Shown: positions 1 to 8,237 of the stretch, piece by piece
Layout of the letters: every line of letters starts with the position of its first letter
Numbering within the stretch: position 1 is the stretch's first letter
Position numbers and translations under genes: made by a program
The notes under the pieces: generated by a model
Seen by the model: only the letters and a program-made list of their open reading frames with translations
Told to the model about the DNA's origin: nothing
Database searches by the model: none
Assembly: GCF_025150245.1 (NCBI RefSeq)
Contig: NZ_CP102279.1
Location: 989,423 to 1,053,422 of the forward strand
Direction: 5' to 3'
Source of the DNA: Dorea formicigenerans
GTDB taxonomy: Bacteria > Bacillota > Clostridia > Lachnospirales > Lachnospiraceae
Length of the DNA stretch: 64,000 nucleotides

Positions 1-10
1 TGATGTGCCA

Positions 11-72
11 GAGCCGGTAGGTAGCCCGGCCGTCCTATATAAATAGGGTAAGTAACCTGCCCCTCCGGGTTG
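11..72 (+). promoter_or_regulatory. Probable yjdF-motif riboswitch leader
   Basis: The leader directly upstream of yjdF is highly structured. CCCGG at 25-29 can pair with CCGGG at 65-69. Inside it is a perfect CCTAT/ATAGG hairpin (34-38 with 43-47), and AGGT (19-22) can also pair with ACCT (55-58). yjdF genes are known to be preceded by the yjdF RNA motif, reported to sense aromatic heterocycles. The gene identity and position support that assignment. I have not matched the consensus base by base, and the 5' end may lie before the window. Confidence 0.55.
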
Positions 73-109
73 TCCATTCTTTGTTCAATCAATTTTAGGA
101 GGGATTCTT

Positions 110-526
110 ATGGACAAAGTAAATGGAAAGCTGACAGTATTTTTTGAAGAGCCGTTTTGGGTGGGAATCTTTGAACGCATCGAAGATGGTAAACTATCTG
201 TGGCAAAGGTAACATTTGGTGCAGAGCCAAAAGATTATGAAGTACAGGAATATATTCAAAAGTGTTATTTCAGTTTGAAATTCAGTTCGGTTGTTGAAAC
301 TGTTGTAAAGGATATCAAAAGAAATCCGAAACGGATGCAGCGGGAAGTAAAGAAGCAGATGCTGGAAATAGGCATTGGTACAAAATCGCAACAGGCGTTG
401 AAATTACAGCAGGAACAGAACAAGCAGGAACGCAAAGAGAAAAGACGCAAGAAAAAAGAGGCAGAAGAGCAGCGAATGTTTGAACTGAAACAGCGAAAGA
501 AAAGAGAAAAGCATAAGGGACATTAA
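110..526 (+). CDS. yjdF: YjdF family protein (DUF2992)
   Basis: This 138-residue protein matches the YjdF/DUF2992 family. It has an N-terminal globular part beginning MDKVNGKLTVFFEEPFWVG, followed from about residue 65 by a very basic, charged helix with runs such as KEKRRKKKEAEEQ. The start is supported by AGGAGGGA at 97-104. Family members are cytoplasmic proteins of unresolved biochemical function, often under a riboswitch responding to azaaromatic compounds, which suggests a role in tolerating such molecules. A structured leader lies directly upstream here. The family call is firm and the function is only inferred from regulation. Confidence 0.85.
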   Translation: MDKVNGKLTVFFEEPFWVGIFERIEDGKLSVAKVTFGAEPKDYEVQEYIQKCYFSLKFSSVVETVVKDIKRNPKRMQREVKKQMLEIGIGTKSQQALKLQQEQNKQERKEKRRKKKEAEEQRMFELKQRKKREKHKGH

Positions 527-587
527 AGTCCCTTGGCCTTTTACTCAAATCGAAAAGTGTTGAATAAAGCTTTCGGGAGGTGTTTCT

Positions 588-968
588 ATGAAGAAAAAAG
601 TACTTGCAATTATGTTAGTCGCCATGTCAATAATGTTGATTTCGGCGTGCGGAAAAAAAGAAAAACTGTACGAAATTCCTGATTTATCGCAGTATAAGAC
701 AGATTATGTAGGAGATTCTTCAAATGTTATAAATATTGTAAGTGGTCAAGAGTATCCGGCGGGATACTCATATGACAGTATAGAGATACAGTCTGAAACA
801 GAGCCTTATAGATTAACAGTTTTTCTAAAAGATGAGCCGTCTGCAGCCAAACTTGAAGATGAATTGCAGGTTAATGCAGATATGACATTTGACTTGATTG
901 GTAATTTGGGAACAATTGATTATAAAACAGCAGATAGCAAAGAAATTATTGTATCATATGAACGGTGA
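588..968 (+). CDS. DUF4825-like lipoprotein
   Basis: This 126-residue protein is a likely secreted lipoprotein. A KKK n-region and hydrophobic segment end in the lipobox ISAC, giving a lipidated Cys at residue 21. The mature part contains YVGDSSNVINIV followed by a short hydrophilic domain, which resembles DUF4825, a domain also found in BlaR-like and anti-sigma-like membrane proteins. A good ribosome site (GGGAGGTG) precedes the ATG. It is monocistronic, with a strong bidirectional terminator about 45 bases after the stop. No enzymatic motif is visible. Function is unknown. Confidence 0.75.
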   Translation: MKKKVLAIMLVAMSIMLISACGKKEKLYEIPDLSQYKTDYVGDSSNVINIVSGQEYPAGYSYDSIEIQSETEPYRLTVFLKDEPSAAKLEDELQVNADMTFDLIGNLGTIDYKTADSKEIIVSYER

Positions 969-1011
969 TATATTTTTAGTCAACTTTTAGACAATTTGAA
1001 GAGCAGAATAT

Positions 1012-1051
1012 AAAAAGGCGTATGGAAGTTTTGATTTCCATACGCCTTTTT
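1012..1051 (+). terminator. Perfect 16-bp bidirectional terminator
   Basis: AAAAAGGCGTATGGAA (1012-1027) pairs perfectly with 1036-1051 across an 8-base loop. A-tract and T-tract flank the stem, so it can stop transcription from the lipoprotein gene and from the opposite side. Confidence 0.9.
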
Positions 1052-1110
1052 GAAAGGAGTTTATTTTTGAACAAGAGATTTGTAAGAGCATGTTATCTAC
1101 TCGAAGATGA

Positions 1111-2140
1111 TTACAATTCCATATCATAGGACTTTTTCTTAGCTCTTGCAGGCTGATTTCGCCGCATTTCCTGTTCTCGCTGATATTCAAGTTCCCAGGC
1201 ACGATGGGAAAAAACATCAGGATCTTCCACATTGAGATAATCTACCTCATTGGCGGCAATATCACGACGGTGATAGTCATAATATTTACCGAAAGTACCT
1301 TTGAGCTGTTCGATTAGCTTATCCCGAAAATCAGGACGTATCTGGATTCGGGTGTCCAGCAATTCTGTATACTGTTCTGGTTCAGGACGAAATTTTTCTT
1401 CCTGGAAAGCGGCGGCATCTTTTTCAATCTGTTTTTTGAGCGAGATGTCCTGAGAATCCAGGATATCAAGATTGTTATTCATCTGGTCATATTTTTTGGA
1501 TAGATTCGTCACATCTTTATCGGTAGAGCATTCTGCCTGGAAGATTAGCTGCTCTTTCCTTGATTTCAGTTCTTCGATTTCTTCGGTAATAGTGGTAAGC
1601 TGCTGATTTAATTTTATATGCCGGATGGGATTCAAAATACTGGTTTTATCCTTTTGCACATTCAGTTCTTTCCGTTCCGTAACTTTAGCTTTGAGTTCCT
1701 TTTTAACTGTGTTGTATTTATTCAGTATTGGATTAAAATGATTCATCCAGTCATGGATCACTTCTTTTTGCATCTCATTATGAAGTAAATGATACTGTGT
1801 AAAAATCATATGATTGCGGATCGCTTCTAACGTTTCAGCTATTATTGGAATAGACTTTTCTACAGCTTCAGCCAGTTTTGCTACCTTTGCTTTTAATTCT
1901 CGGAGCATTTTGTTATCCGCACGAATCTGACGGTTGATTTCACAGCGGTCTGCTATCATGCCTTTCTTTTCCATATTTTGGGCCATGTAGCCTTCATGGA
2001 TGGGGTTGGCTGTTCGGTGATTCCCTGATCTGCAAAGCTGCGGTGATCAATGGTAGCATTTATCTGATTACGTGCAAGCATTTTATTTACGGCATCTGCC
2101 CAGTTTGCCCGCCAGATGGCATTACCGTTATGTTGGAACG
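1111..2140 (-). pseudogene. MobA/MobL relaxase, frameshifted C-terminal remnant
   Basis: The open 291-codon segment (1111-1986) is the charged, coiled-coil-rich C-terminal half of a MobA/MobL-type relaxase. Upstream, in another frame, the conserved pre-helical segment continues (WRANWADAVNKML, then DHRSFADQGITEQPT). The two join if a frame break at about 2002-2003 is corrected, which restores PT-IHEGYMAQNMEKKG. The catalytic N-terminal relaxase domain (Tyr and HUH histidines) is missing beyond about 2140, where the sequence becomes unrelated. The protein would therefore be unable to nick DNA. It is one of several conjugation-gene relics between 1 and 13.5 kb, pointing to a decayed mobilisable element. 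Confidence 0.8.
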
Positions 2141-2277
2141 ACTGTCACTAAAATAATGAAAGAAGAAAATTTATGTTTGGAAGAATATTTAGAAAAATAT
2201 AAATAAAAACAAAAGAAAATTCTAACTTTTTTTATAGTAGGATTGTTATATTATTTAGAAAACAGAGGGAGGCAAAT

Positions 2278-2823
2278 TTGCGAATGGAATACAAAACTGA
2301 TTCTTTGTTAGTACATCTAGCAAGAGCAGGAGATGAAGATGCGTGTGAAAAACTGGTCAAAAAATATTACTCAAGTATATATCAATATTGTTTGCTACAT
2401 ATCAATGATCCCTATGAGGCAGAGGATTTGACACAAGAAGTATTTACACGTTTCTTTTCCAATTTATATAGATATAAAGAATATGGAAAAGTTAAGAATT
2501 ATCTTTATACAATTGCCGGAAATACCGTTAAAAATTATTACAAAAAGAAAAAAGATATTCCATCAGAGGAACTGCTAAAATCAGAGGACTGTAGTAAAAA
2601 TCATGTAGAAGAGCTAGGAGTCCGATTAACTATTGAACAGGCAGTGAGAAAGTTACCGGAAGAAATTAGAGAAACGGCAGTTTTATATTTTTTTCAAGAA
2701 TTGAAACAAAGAGAAATTGCAGAATTACTTCACATAAAACTTTCGCTTGTAAAATATCGAATTGGAAGAGCAAAAGAACTTTTGATGAAAGAGTTGGAGG
2801 TGAAAAACTATGATGAAATATAA
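2278..2823 (+). CDS. ECF-like RNA polymerase sigma factor
   Basis: This 181-residue sigma-70 family factor has region 2 at about residues 10-75 (YEAEDLTQEVFTRFF is the conserved 2.1-2.2 stretch) and region 4 at about 125-175 (LKQREIAELLHIKLSLVKYRIGRAK, the helix-turn-helix). There is no region 1 or 3, as in ECF factors. Start is ambiguous: TTG at 2278 lies 5 bases after GGGAGG, and ATG at 2284 lies 11 bases after. It overlaps the next gene by 14 bases and heads a four-gene set with a membrane protein, an ABC ATPase and an ABC-2 permease. It therefore probably controls that exporter. The operon is clearly AT-rich compared with its neighbours. Confidence 0.88.
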   Translation: MRMEYKTDSLLVHLARAGDEDACEKLVKKYYSSIYQYCLLHINDPYEAEDLTQEVFTRFFSNLYRYKEYGKVKNYLYTIAGNTVKNYYKKKKDIPSEELLKSEDCSKNHVEELGVRLTIEQAVRKLPEEIRETAVLYFFQELKQREIAELLHIKLSLVKYRIGRAKELLMKELEVKNYDEI

Positions 2824-3589
2824 GCAACAAATAAAGGAATATAAAGAGAAGATTGAAAAAAAATATGTAAGGATTGAAGCAGAAAACAGAACAGTAAAAG
2901 CATGTCAGAATATTTTGTCAGAGTCAATTTTATCGAAACAATCGCATAGAACATCGTATTTTGAATTTTTGTATGAGCAGACAAAATTCATAAAAAAAAG
3001 ATGGTGGATTTTACAAGGTTGTGTTCTTATGTGTCTATGGATATGGTTGAGTAATTATACGTCAGACATAAAAGATATGATGAGGATTATGGGAATATCT
3101 GCCACAATATTTGTGGTTCTGATTATCCCGGAAATTTGGAAAAACAGAAGAAATGGTGCGATTGAGATTGAGCAGGCGTCTTATTACACACTGCGTCAGA
3201 TTTGTACAGCAAGAATGTTAATGTTTGGAGTAGTGGATCTGGTGATCGTTATGGTGTTTTTGGCAATTACATATCAAACAACAATACTCTCGTTAAGTGA
3301 TTTGGTGGTTAATTTTTTGCTTCCGGTAAATGTTTCATGTTGTATATGTTTTCGTGTATTGTACAGCAGATGGGAAAAATCAGAATATATAGCAGTGCTT
3401 TCTTGTCTGGTATGGGTTGGTTTATGGATGATGATTGTTGCAAATGATGTTATTTATCAGAAAATTGTAACTCCGGTATGGGTGGCTATGCTGATATTAA
3501 CTTTTGTATATTTTATTTTTTGTGTTCAGAAGTCATTGCTATTTGATGAAAAAATTTTGGAGGATTACACGTATGAAATTAGAATTTAA
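2810..3589 (+). CDS. Six-helix membrane protein of sigma/ABC operon
   Basis: This 259-residue integral membrane protein has a charged cytoplasmic N-terminal helix (about 65 residues) followed by roughly six hydrophobic segments, at approximately 66-83, 90-108, 136-155, 162-178, 194-212 and 222-240. No catalytic motif is seen. It starts inside the end of the sigma gene and overlaps the start of the ATPase gene by 17 bases, so the three are translationally coupled. By position it could be a membrane anti-sigma or sensor, or a second subunit of the transporter. The long cytoplasmic N-terminus before the first helix is compatible with sigma binding, but that is inference. Confidence 0.75.
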   Translation: MMKYKQQIKEYKEKIEKKYVRIEAENRTVKACQNILSESILSKQSHRTSYFEFLYEQTKFIKKRWWILQGCVLMCLWIWLSNYTSDIKDMMRIMGISATIFVVLIIPEIWKNRRNGAIEIEQASYYTLRQICTARMLMFGVVDLVIVMVFLAITYQTTILSLSDLVVNFLLPVNVSCCICFRVLYSRWEKSEYIAVLSCLVWVGLWMMIVANDVIYQKIVTPVWVAMLILTFVYFIFCVQKSLLFDEKILEDYTYEIRI

Positions 3590-4457
3590 AAATGTAACAA
3601 AACAATACGGAGAAGTAAATGCTGTTAATAAAGTGAATTGTGTTATGGAAAAAGGAATTTATGGACTGCTTGGAGTAAATGGAGCAGGAAAGACCACATT
3701 AATGCGTATGCTTTGTACGATTGTTCAACCATCAGAAGGACAAATATTATGGAATGGTAAAGATATATGGAAACTAGGAGGTGAATACCGAGAAGTTCTG
3801 GGATATTTACCACAGGATTTTGGATATTATCCAGATTTGACCGTATATGATTACATGATGTACATTTCTTCTATAAAAGGGTTAAAAATACCGTTTGCCA
3901 GAAAAAAAGTGAAGCAATTATTAAATCAAGTAGGAATGGAAAAATTCAGTAAAAGAAAAATGAAGAATTTGTCTGGAGGAATGGTTAGACGTGTAGGAAT
4001 AGCACAGGCGATGTTAAACGATCCGCAAATTCTTGTCCTGGACGAACCTACCGCTGGATTAGACCCGAATGAAAGAATACGTTTTCGTAATTTAATTAGT
4101 GAATTGTCGGAAGAACGTTTGGTGCTCTTGTCTACACATATTGTATCGGATATTGAGTACATTGCGAATAACATTATGTTAATGAAAGATGGAGAACTTT
4201 TTTATGCAGGTACTGCGGAAGATTTAGTATCTTCTATGAAAGAAAAGGTATGGCAATGTAATGTTTCGAGAAGTATGATAGACAAGTATATGAATGAATA
4301 TTTGGTTGGAAATATAAAAACAACAAAAACCGGAGCAGAGCTTAGAATTATTTCAATAGAAAAGCCAACAGAAGATGCTGTGGCTGTAGAAAAAAATCTG
4401 GAAGATGCATTTCTATTTTATTTTGGAGAAAAATCGGAGGAAAAACAAGATGCTTAA
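3573..4457 (+). CDS. ABC transporter ATP-binding protein
   Basis: This 294-residue ATPase belongs to the drug/bacteriocin-export type (CcmA/BcrA-like). Visible motifs are Walker A GVNGAGKTT, signature LSGGM, Walker B ILVLDEPTAGLD and the H-loop STH. I place the start at ATG 3573 because it follows GGAGG by about 9 bases and gives the canonical MKLEFKNVTKQYG opening; a longer upstream reading frame exists but lacks this support. The gene overlaps both neighbours. It should pair with the ABC-2 permease immediately downstream to form an exporter, with the upstream sigma factor as its probable regulator. The substrate is not predictable. Confidence 0.93.
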   Translation: MKLEFKNVTKQYGEVNAVNKVNCVMEKGIYGLLGVNGAGKTTLMRMLCTIVQPSEGQILWNGKDIWKLGGEYREVLGYLPQDFGYYPDLTVYDYMMYISSIKGLKIPFARKKVKQLLNQVGMEKFSKRKMKNLSGGMVRRVGIAQAMLNDPQILVLDEPTAGLDPNERIRFRNLISELSEERLVLLSTHIVSDIEYIANNIMLMKDGELFYAGTAEDLVSSMKEKVWQCNVSRSMIDKYMNEYLVGNIKTTKTGAELRIISIEKPTEDAVAVEKNLEDAFLFYFGEKSEEKQDA

Positions 4458-5640
4458 ATTAGAATTAAAACGAATTTTTTCAAAGAAAATTAATGTATTT
4501 GCAATCGGATTGGCATTGATACTTGCTGTCATTTTTAGCGGATTTGCAGTTACAAGTAATCGCTATGTGGATGAGAATGGAAATGCTAGTACTGGAATTA
4601 TGGCAACAAGAAAACTTACAGATAACAGACGAGCATGGAAAGGTACATTGACAGAAGATGAACTTGGAAAAGTTATAGAACAAAATAAAAATGCGGTGAC
4701 ACAATCCTCAGAAGAAAATGCAATTTACGGAACGACATTGCAACCGATAGATGATATTAGGGGTTTTATAATATCGGTATTAACACCAGATTCAGAATAT
4801 GATGAAAGTGTTCTGAATCAAATTACAGAAGAAAATGTGCAAGAGTTCTATGACACTTATCATAAAAATATGGAAAAGATGGCAGAAGAATATGGAAAGA
4901 CTTCTGTTCAGAAAAAATACTTGGAAAAGAAATATAATGAAATAAAATTACCAGTAGAATACGAATCTTATAGTTCGTGGGATACTATGATTATGTATGT
5001 AGAAACGTATTCTATTATTCTGGCAATCATAGTTGGTTTTATTTGTGCTGGAATATTTGCAGATGATTTTCAGACAAAAGCAGATGCAGTATTTTTCTCT
5101 ACAAAGTATGGACGTACAAAAGCTGTTAAAACAAAAATACTGGCAGGAATAGCTACGACAGTTATGATTTATTGTATGGGAATTATATTACTTAGTGTGA
5201 TTTGTTTTGGAATTATGGGAACCAGTGGTATGAATACACCTTATCAAATGTATCAGGCGTATAGTATTTACATTATGTCATATGGACAATACTATTTGTT
5301 GACAGTTGTATGTGGATTTATAGCCAGTATGCTGGCGGCTGTAGTGTCTATGTTAGTAGCGGCTAAAATGCATACAATTAGTGTCGCTGTTTGCATTCCG
5401 TTCTTTTTATATTGCTTATTGCCATTTATAGGACGGGCACTTTCTGGGTATACAACGCTTTTCAATTTGATACCAACAATTTTGACAAATGTACAGGCAA
5501 GTGTAAAAGTCCCACTTATTTATCAGATTGGGAATTGTGTATTTCGACAAATTTCGCTTGTAATGGTAATGTATACAGTGATGGCAATAGCCTTACTGCC
5601 TTTTATTTATAAGAGTTTTCGCAGATACGGAAATAAGTAA
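4450..5640 (+). CDS. ABC-2 type permease
   Basis: This 396-residue membrane permease has one N-terminal helix (about residues 15-35), an extracytoplasmic domain of about 150 residues, then five or six further helices from about 185 to the C-terminus. This is the ABC-2 export permease layout. ATG at 4450 has CGGAGG at 4435-4440, and the gene overlaps the ATPase stop by 8 bases. A strong hairpin follows the stop, closing the four-gene operon. It is the transmembrane part of the exporter, possibly for a peptide or antibiotic. AT-rich composition like the rest of the operon suggests acquisition as a block. Confidence 0.88.
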   Translation: MLKLELKRIFSKKINVFAIGLALILAVIFSGFAVTSNRYVDENGNASTGIMATRKLTDNRRAWKGTLTEDELGKVIEQNKNAVTQSSEENAIYGTTLQPIDDIRGFIISVLTPDSEYDESVLNQITEENVQEFYDTYHKNMEKMAEEYGKTSVQKKYLEKKYNEIKLPVEYESYSSWDTMIMYVETYSIILAIIVGFICAGIFADDFQTKADAVFFSTKYGRTKAVKTKILAGIATTVMIYCMGIILLSVICFGIMGTSGMNTPYQMYQAYSIYIMSYGQYYLLTVVCGFIASMLAAVVSMLVAAKMHTISVAVCIPFFLYCLLPFIGRALSGYTTLFNLIPTILTNVQASVKVPLIYQIGNCVFRQISLVMVMYTVMAIALLPFIYKSFRRYGNK

Positions 5641-5697
5641 AAATTGTATTCATACTCATGAAAAACAAAGTAAGTAAAATATTTTCTGGAAAAATCA

Positions 5698-5750
5698 AAG
5701 CATAATTTAAAGATTTACGGCGGGCAAGTTGCCCGCCGTAAATTATGCTT
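5698..5750 (+). terminator. Long inverted-repeat terminator
   Basis: Outer arms AAGCATAATTTA (5698-5709) and TAAATTATGCTT (5739-5750) enclose a second stem, TTTACGGCGGGCAA (5714-5727) with its complement at 5729-5742. It lies between the ABC permease gene and a convergent gene and probably terminates both. Confidence 0.8.
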
Positions 5751-6312
5751 ATTTTGTTAAAAGACCGGATAGATTTTTTCCAATGCAAAATCCAATCTGT
5801 GGATATAACTCCTGAATTTCCTGATATTTTGCTTCAATCATTTCTGGTTCATCAGCCCAGATCTTTTCATATATTTTGAAAGCTCTTTTAAAATGTGTTT
5901 TGGCTTGCGGAAGATTGGCAGTCATCAGATAAATGGTTCCAAGGGTTTCCTGTACTTTGGCATAATCCAGACAGTCATCGGAATGGTATTCCTTGATGAT
6001 GCCGGATAATTTTTGTAATTCGGAGATTCCTCTTTCGGGTTCCTGCTGTTCTGTCAGGAACATTGCATAATTGGCAATCTGATGTATAGCCATATTACAG
6101 TCAGACATCAGTGGAAGAAGATTCTGGTGGATGGTATGGGCTAATTTTTCCTGATTGGATGGCTTGGAATAGTAAGCGGATATTTTAGGACTGATTTTAG
6201 CCTGACCAGTCATCCAGCGGCAAACCAGACCGTTATCCATTGAATAATCCTGATTTGCCGGATCATCCATAAAATCTTCAAATAATTCGTATAAAAAATC
6301 AGGCTGACTCAT
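5749..6312 (-). pseudogene. TPR protein, probably internally deleted
   Basis: This 187-residue open reading frame has two dissimilar halves. Residues 1-75 (ending NMAIHQI) look like the N-terminal region of large Firmicute STAND/ATPase-TPR proteins. Residues about 76-180 form tetratricopeptide-type helices (YAKVQETLGTIYLMTANLPQ, then TTP-like repeats ending KIYEKIW). In the full-length proteins I have in mind, a nucleotide-binding domain separates these parts. Here no P-loop is present, so I infer a large in-frame internal deletion. If expressed it would be a small TPR protein. The stop overlaps the preceding terminator. Confidence 0.5.
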
Positions 6313-6561
6313 TTGATTACTTTCGCTGATATGATTTTTTAAGCAAGTGCTAATAGAAGAAAAATCGCATCAATTCAATAGAAATTCCCCTTTCGTAGTT
6401 AAGATTGAGTATATCTATCATAACACGAACATACATTCGGTTCAAGAAAATGCGGATATTTTTAAAGTGATTGTGTCAATTTACAATCAATTTCTATTCA
6501 ATGTGGTTTTCAGGCAGGTTCTGTAAAATAAGCTCAGAACAAACAATAACGGGAGGAGCTT

Positions 6562-6687
6562 ATGCAACAGAATATTGAATTTGAGCGGTGCACTGATTTT
6601 CTGGTACGGATGATTGATAAGTACGGTGCTGAAGTCCTTCGGGAGTTGGAGGAAGAAAAACAGAATAAGGAAGAAAAAACAGCATAG
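6562..6687 (+). CDS. Small acidic protein, 41 residues
   Basis: A short open reading frame begins ATG at 6562, six bases after a strong GGGAGG (6551-6556). It encodes MQQNIEFERCTDFLVRMIDK and a helical, acidic tail ending EEEKQNKEEKTA. It is amphipathic in the N-terminal half. It lies 40 bases upstream of the promoter of the Abi/RNA unit, on the same strand. Similar tiny proteins occur next to recombinases in Lachnospiraceae mobile elements, but I cannot name the family. The ribosome site and protein-like composition support it being real. Confidence 0.55.
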   Translation: MQQNIEFERCTDFLVRMIDKYGAEVLRELEEEKQNKEEKTA

Positions 6688-6727
6688 AATAATTTTGAGC
6701 TGATATGACAGAGAATGTTTTGGCATA

Positions 6728-6756
6728 TTGACAGGACATTTAAAATGACGTATACT
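6728..6756 (+). promoter_or_regulatory. Strong sigma-A promoter of AbiF-type RNA
   Basis: Perfect -35 TTGACA (6728-6733), 17-base spacer, and -10 TATACT (6751-6756). Transcription should begin near 6762-6764, right at the structured RNA and 85 bases before the Abi_2 gene. Confidence 0.85.
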
Positions 6757-6759
6757 AAG

Positions 6760-6835
6760 CTCAGTGATCGTTCTGTAGAAACTTGAGAAGCCTACAGGCG
6801 GGGGAGAGCCTGCGGGTCTCTCCCTCTTTTGTTTT
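6760..6835 (+). ncRNA. Structured short RNA upstream of Abi_2 gene (AbiF-like)
   Basis: Between the promoter and the Abi_2 gene lies a compact structured RNA of about 70 bases. A 5' stem pairs CTCAGT (6760-6765) with ACTTGAG (6781-6787, one bulged base). Then CAGGC (6795-6799) pairs with GCCTG (6808-6812), interleaved with GGGAGA (6802-6807) pairing TCTCCC (6819-6824). This is an H-type pseudoknot arrangement whose alternative form, GGGAGAG/CTCTCCC followed by TCTTTTGTTTT, is an intrinsic terminator. The terminator lies just before the ribosome site of the Abi_2 gene. Rfam describes an AbiF RNA motif upstream of Abi_2-domain genes, and this looks like a member by position. A type III-like antitoxin or attenuator role is inference. 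Confidence 0.65.
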
Positions 6836-6848
6836 AAGGAGAAATGAG

Positions 6849-7790
6849 ATGCAGACACCGAAAAAATTCTCTTCTTTTAGTGACCAGGTCTCTTGGATCA
6901 GTGATGAAAAGGGAATAAAAATAAAAGACAGAGAATATGCGGAAGAGATGTTACGTCAAATAGGATATTTTCCTCTTATGGGAGGATATAAACATCTTTT
7001 TAGAATATCGAATACAAAGAAATATAAAGTAGGAACAAGTTTTGAAGAAATAGTCAGTCTGTATAAGTTTGATGCAGAGCTTAGAGAGTTGTTCTTTAAA
7101 TATTTACTGCAGATTGAGCGACAGATGCGTTCTTTGATGTCATACTATTTTACTGAAATGTATGGAGCAGAGCAGAAGCAGTACCTAGATGCTAATAATT
7201 ATAATAATACAAAAAGAAATCATGCAACAATCGTAAAGTTGATAGCGACCTTGAAACGAGCAACAACGACCACAGATTATACATATATCAATTATTACCG
7301 CAAGACATATGGTGAAATTCCATTATGGGTTTTGGCAAATGTACTTACGTTTGGAAACTTATCAAAAATGTTCCGAGTGTTTCCGCAGTCCTTAAAATCA
7401 AAAGTATCAAAAAACTTTGAACCTTTGAATCAGCATCAGATGGAACAGTTTCTATCTGTTCTCACTAAGTATAGGAATGTATGTGCCCATGGGGAACGAC
7501 TGTTTACATACAGAACAGTAGATGCTATTGCGGATACACCGCTTCATAAAAAACTTTCATTACCACAGAGTGGTAATCAGTACGAAAAAGGAAAACAAGA
7601 TTTGTTTGCTGTGGTGATTGCTTTTAGATATCTATTACCCGGAAAAGATTTTCTGGAATTTAAAAGAAAGCTCATAAAAGAGATTGACCGGGTAAACAGA
7701 GAAGTAGAGCATATAAGTGAAGTTGAATTATTGAATAAAATGGGTTTCCCGAAAAATTGGAAAAATATTACCAGATACCATTTAAATTAA
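6849..7790 (+). CDS. Abi_2 (AbiD/AbiF) abortive-infection-like protein
   Basis: This 313-residue protein belongs to the Abi_2 family, which includes lactococcal AbiD and AbiF phage-defence proteins. Hallmarks are the N-terminal QVSWISDEKGIKI segment, the central RNFFF-like helical core and the HEPN-type motif RNVCAHGERLF near residue 215, where R...H is the expected RNase pair. ATG at 6849 follows AAGGAG (6837-6842); an upstream in-frame extension would read through the terminator hairpin, so I reject it. The gene lies directly behind a strong promoter and a terminated structured RNA, an arrangement like a type III toxin-antitoxin. It is closed by its own terminator and surrounded by mobile-element debris. 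Confidence 0.88.
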   Translation: MQTPKKFSSFSDQVSWISDEKGIKIKDREYAEEMLRQIGYFPLMGGYKHLFRISNTKKYKVGTSFEEIVSLYKFDAELRELFFKYLLQIERQMRSLMSYYFTEMYGAEQKQYLDANNYNNTKRNHATIVKLIATLKRATTTTDYTYINYYRKTYGEIPLWVLANVLTFGNLSKMFRVFPQSLKSKVSKNFEPLNQHQMEQFLSVLTKYRNVCAHGERLFTYRTVDAIADTPLHKKLSLPQSGNQYEKGKQDLFAVVIAFRYLLPGKDFLEFKRKLIKEIDRVNREVEHISEVELLNKMGFPKNWKNITRYHLN

Positions 7791-7798
7791 AGAAATAT

Positions 7799-7842
7799 CC
7801 TCTAAGAGATAGTGAAGCACCTATTGTCTTAGAGGATTTTTT
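7799..7842 (+). terminator. Terminator of the Abi_2 gene
   Basis: CCTCTAAGA (7799-7807) pairs with TCTTAGAGG (7827-7835), followed by ATTTTTT. It ends eight bases after the Abi_2 stop codon begins its trailer. Confidence 0.9.
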
Positions 7843-7860
7843 ATTGAAGAATTTTAATAT

Positions 7861-8037
7861 TTAAGAGTTTGTTTTTTTCCTTTTTGACATTAAAGATAAG
7901 ATTTCTTGTGGGTTTGTCAACTGACGTCCGGGAAGTGTCTGCTTTGGTGTGCGGTCACGGTCGGCTTCGTCAATCGCTGCAATAAAAAGTTTTACGCTGT
8001 TTGGATTGGATATGACAAAATTATGAGTAACAATAGG
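7861..8037 (-). pseudogene. Unidentified C-terminal gene remnant
   Basis: On the minus strand, about 58 codons read open and protein-like, from PIVTHNFVISNPNSVKLF through IDEADRDRTPKQTLPGRQL to a basic tail ending KRKKTNS and a stop at 7861. There is no start codon or ribosome site upstream, and a stop precedes the segment directly. It is best read as the 3' end of a lost gene, probably from the same decayed mobile element. I do not recognise the family. The rest of 7791-8190 shows only AT-rich sequence and the Abi_2 terminator. Confidence 0.4.
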
Positions 8038-8191
8038 TTATGTTTAGTTAGTGGAGAGAATAGCACTATAAATGATGAATGAGCTTCATATGAAAAAATG
8101 TTAGGTTTTTAGGATTCATCGATTTAGATTTTTTATAAAGAGAAGTTCAAAAACAGAAGTAAAATATGTGTAGATTTTTTGAAAAAAATTA

Positions 8192-8220
8192 TTGACGTGA
8201 GGAAAACCATGTGGTATGTT
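8192..8220 (+). promoter_or_regulatory. Promoter of the c-di-GMP riboswitch transcript
   Basis: TTGACG (8192-8197), 17-base spacer, TATGTT (8215-8220). The start would be near 8227, just before the riboswitch aptamer. Confidence 0.7.
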
Positions 8221-8237
8221 TTTTTGGAAAAAAAGAG

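Noticed and set aside
2129-2204. Plus-strand scrap reading GTTVTKIMKEENLCLEEYLE and ending KYK
   Set aside because: It looks like the 3' tail of some protein joined to the MobL remnant, but it is too short to assign and lacks a start.
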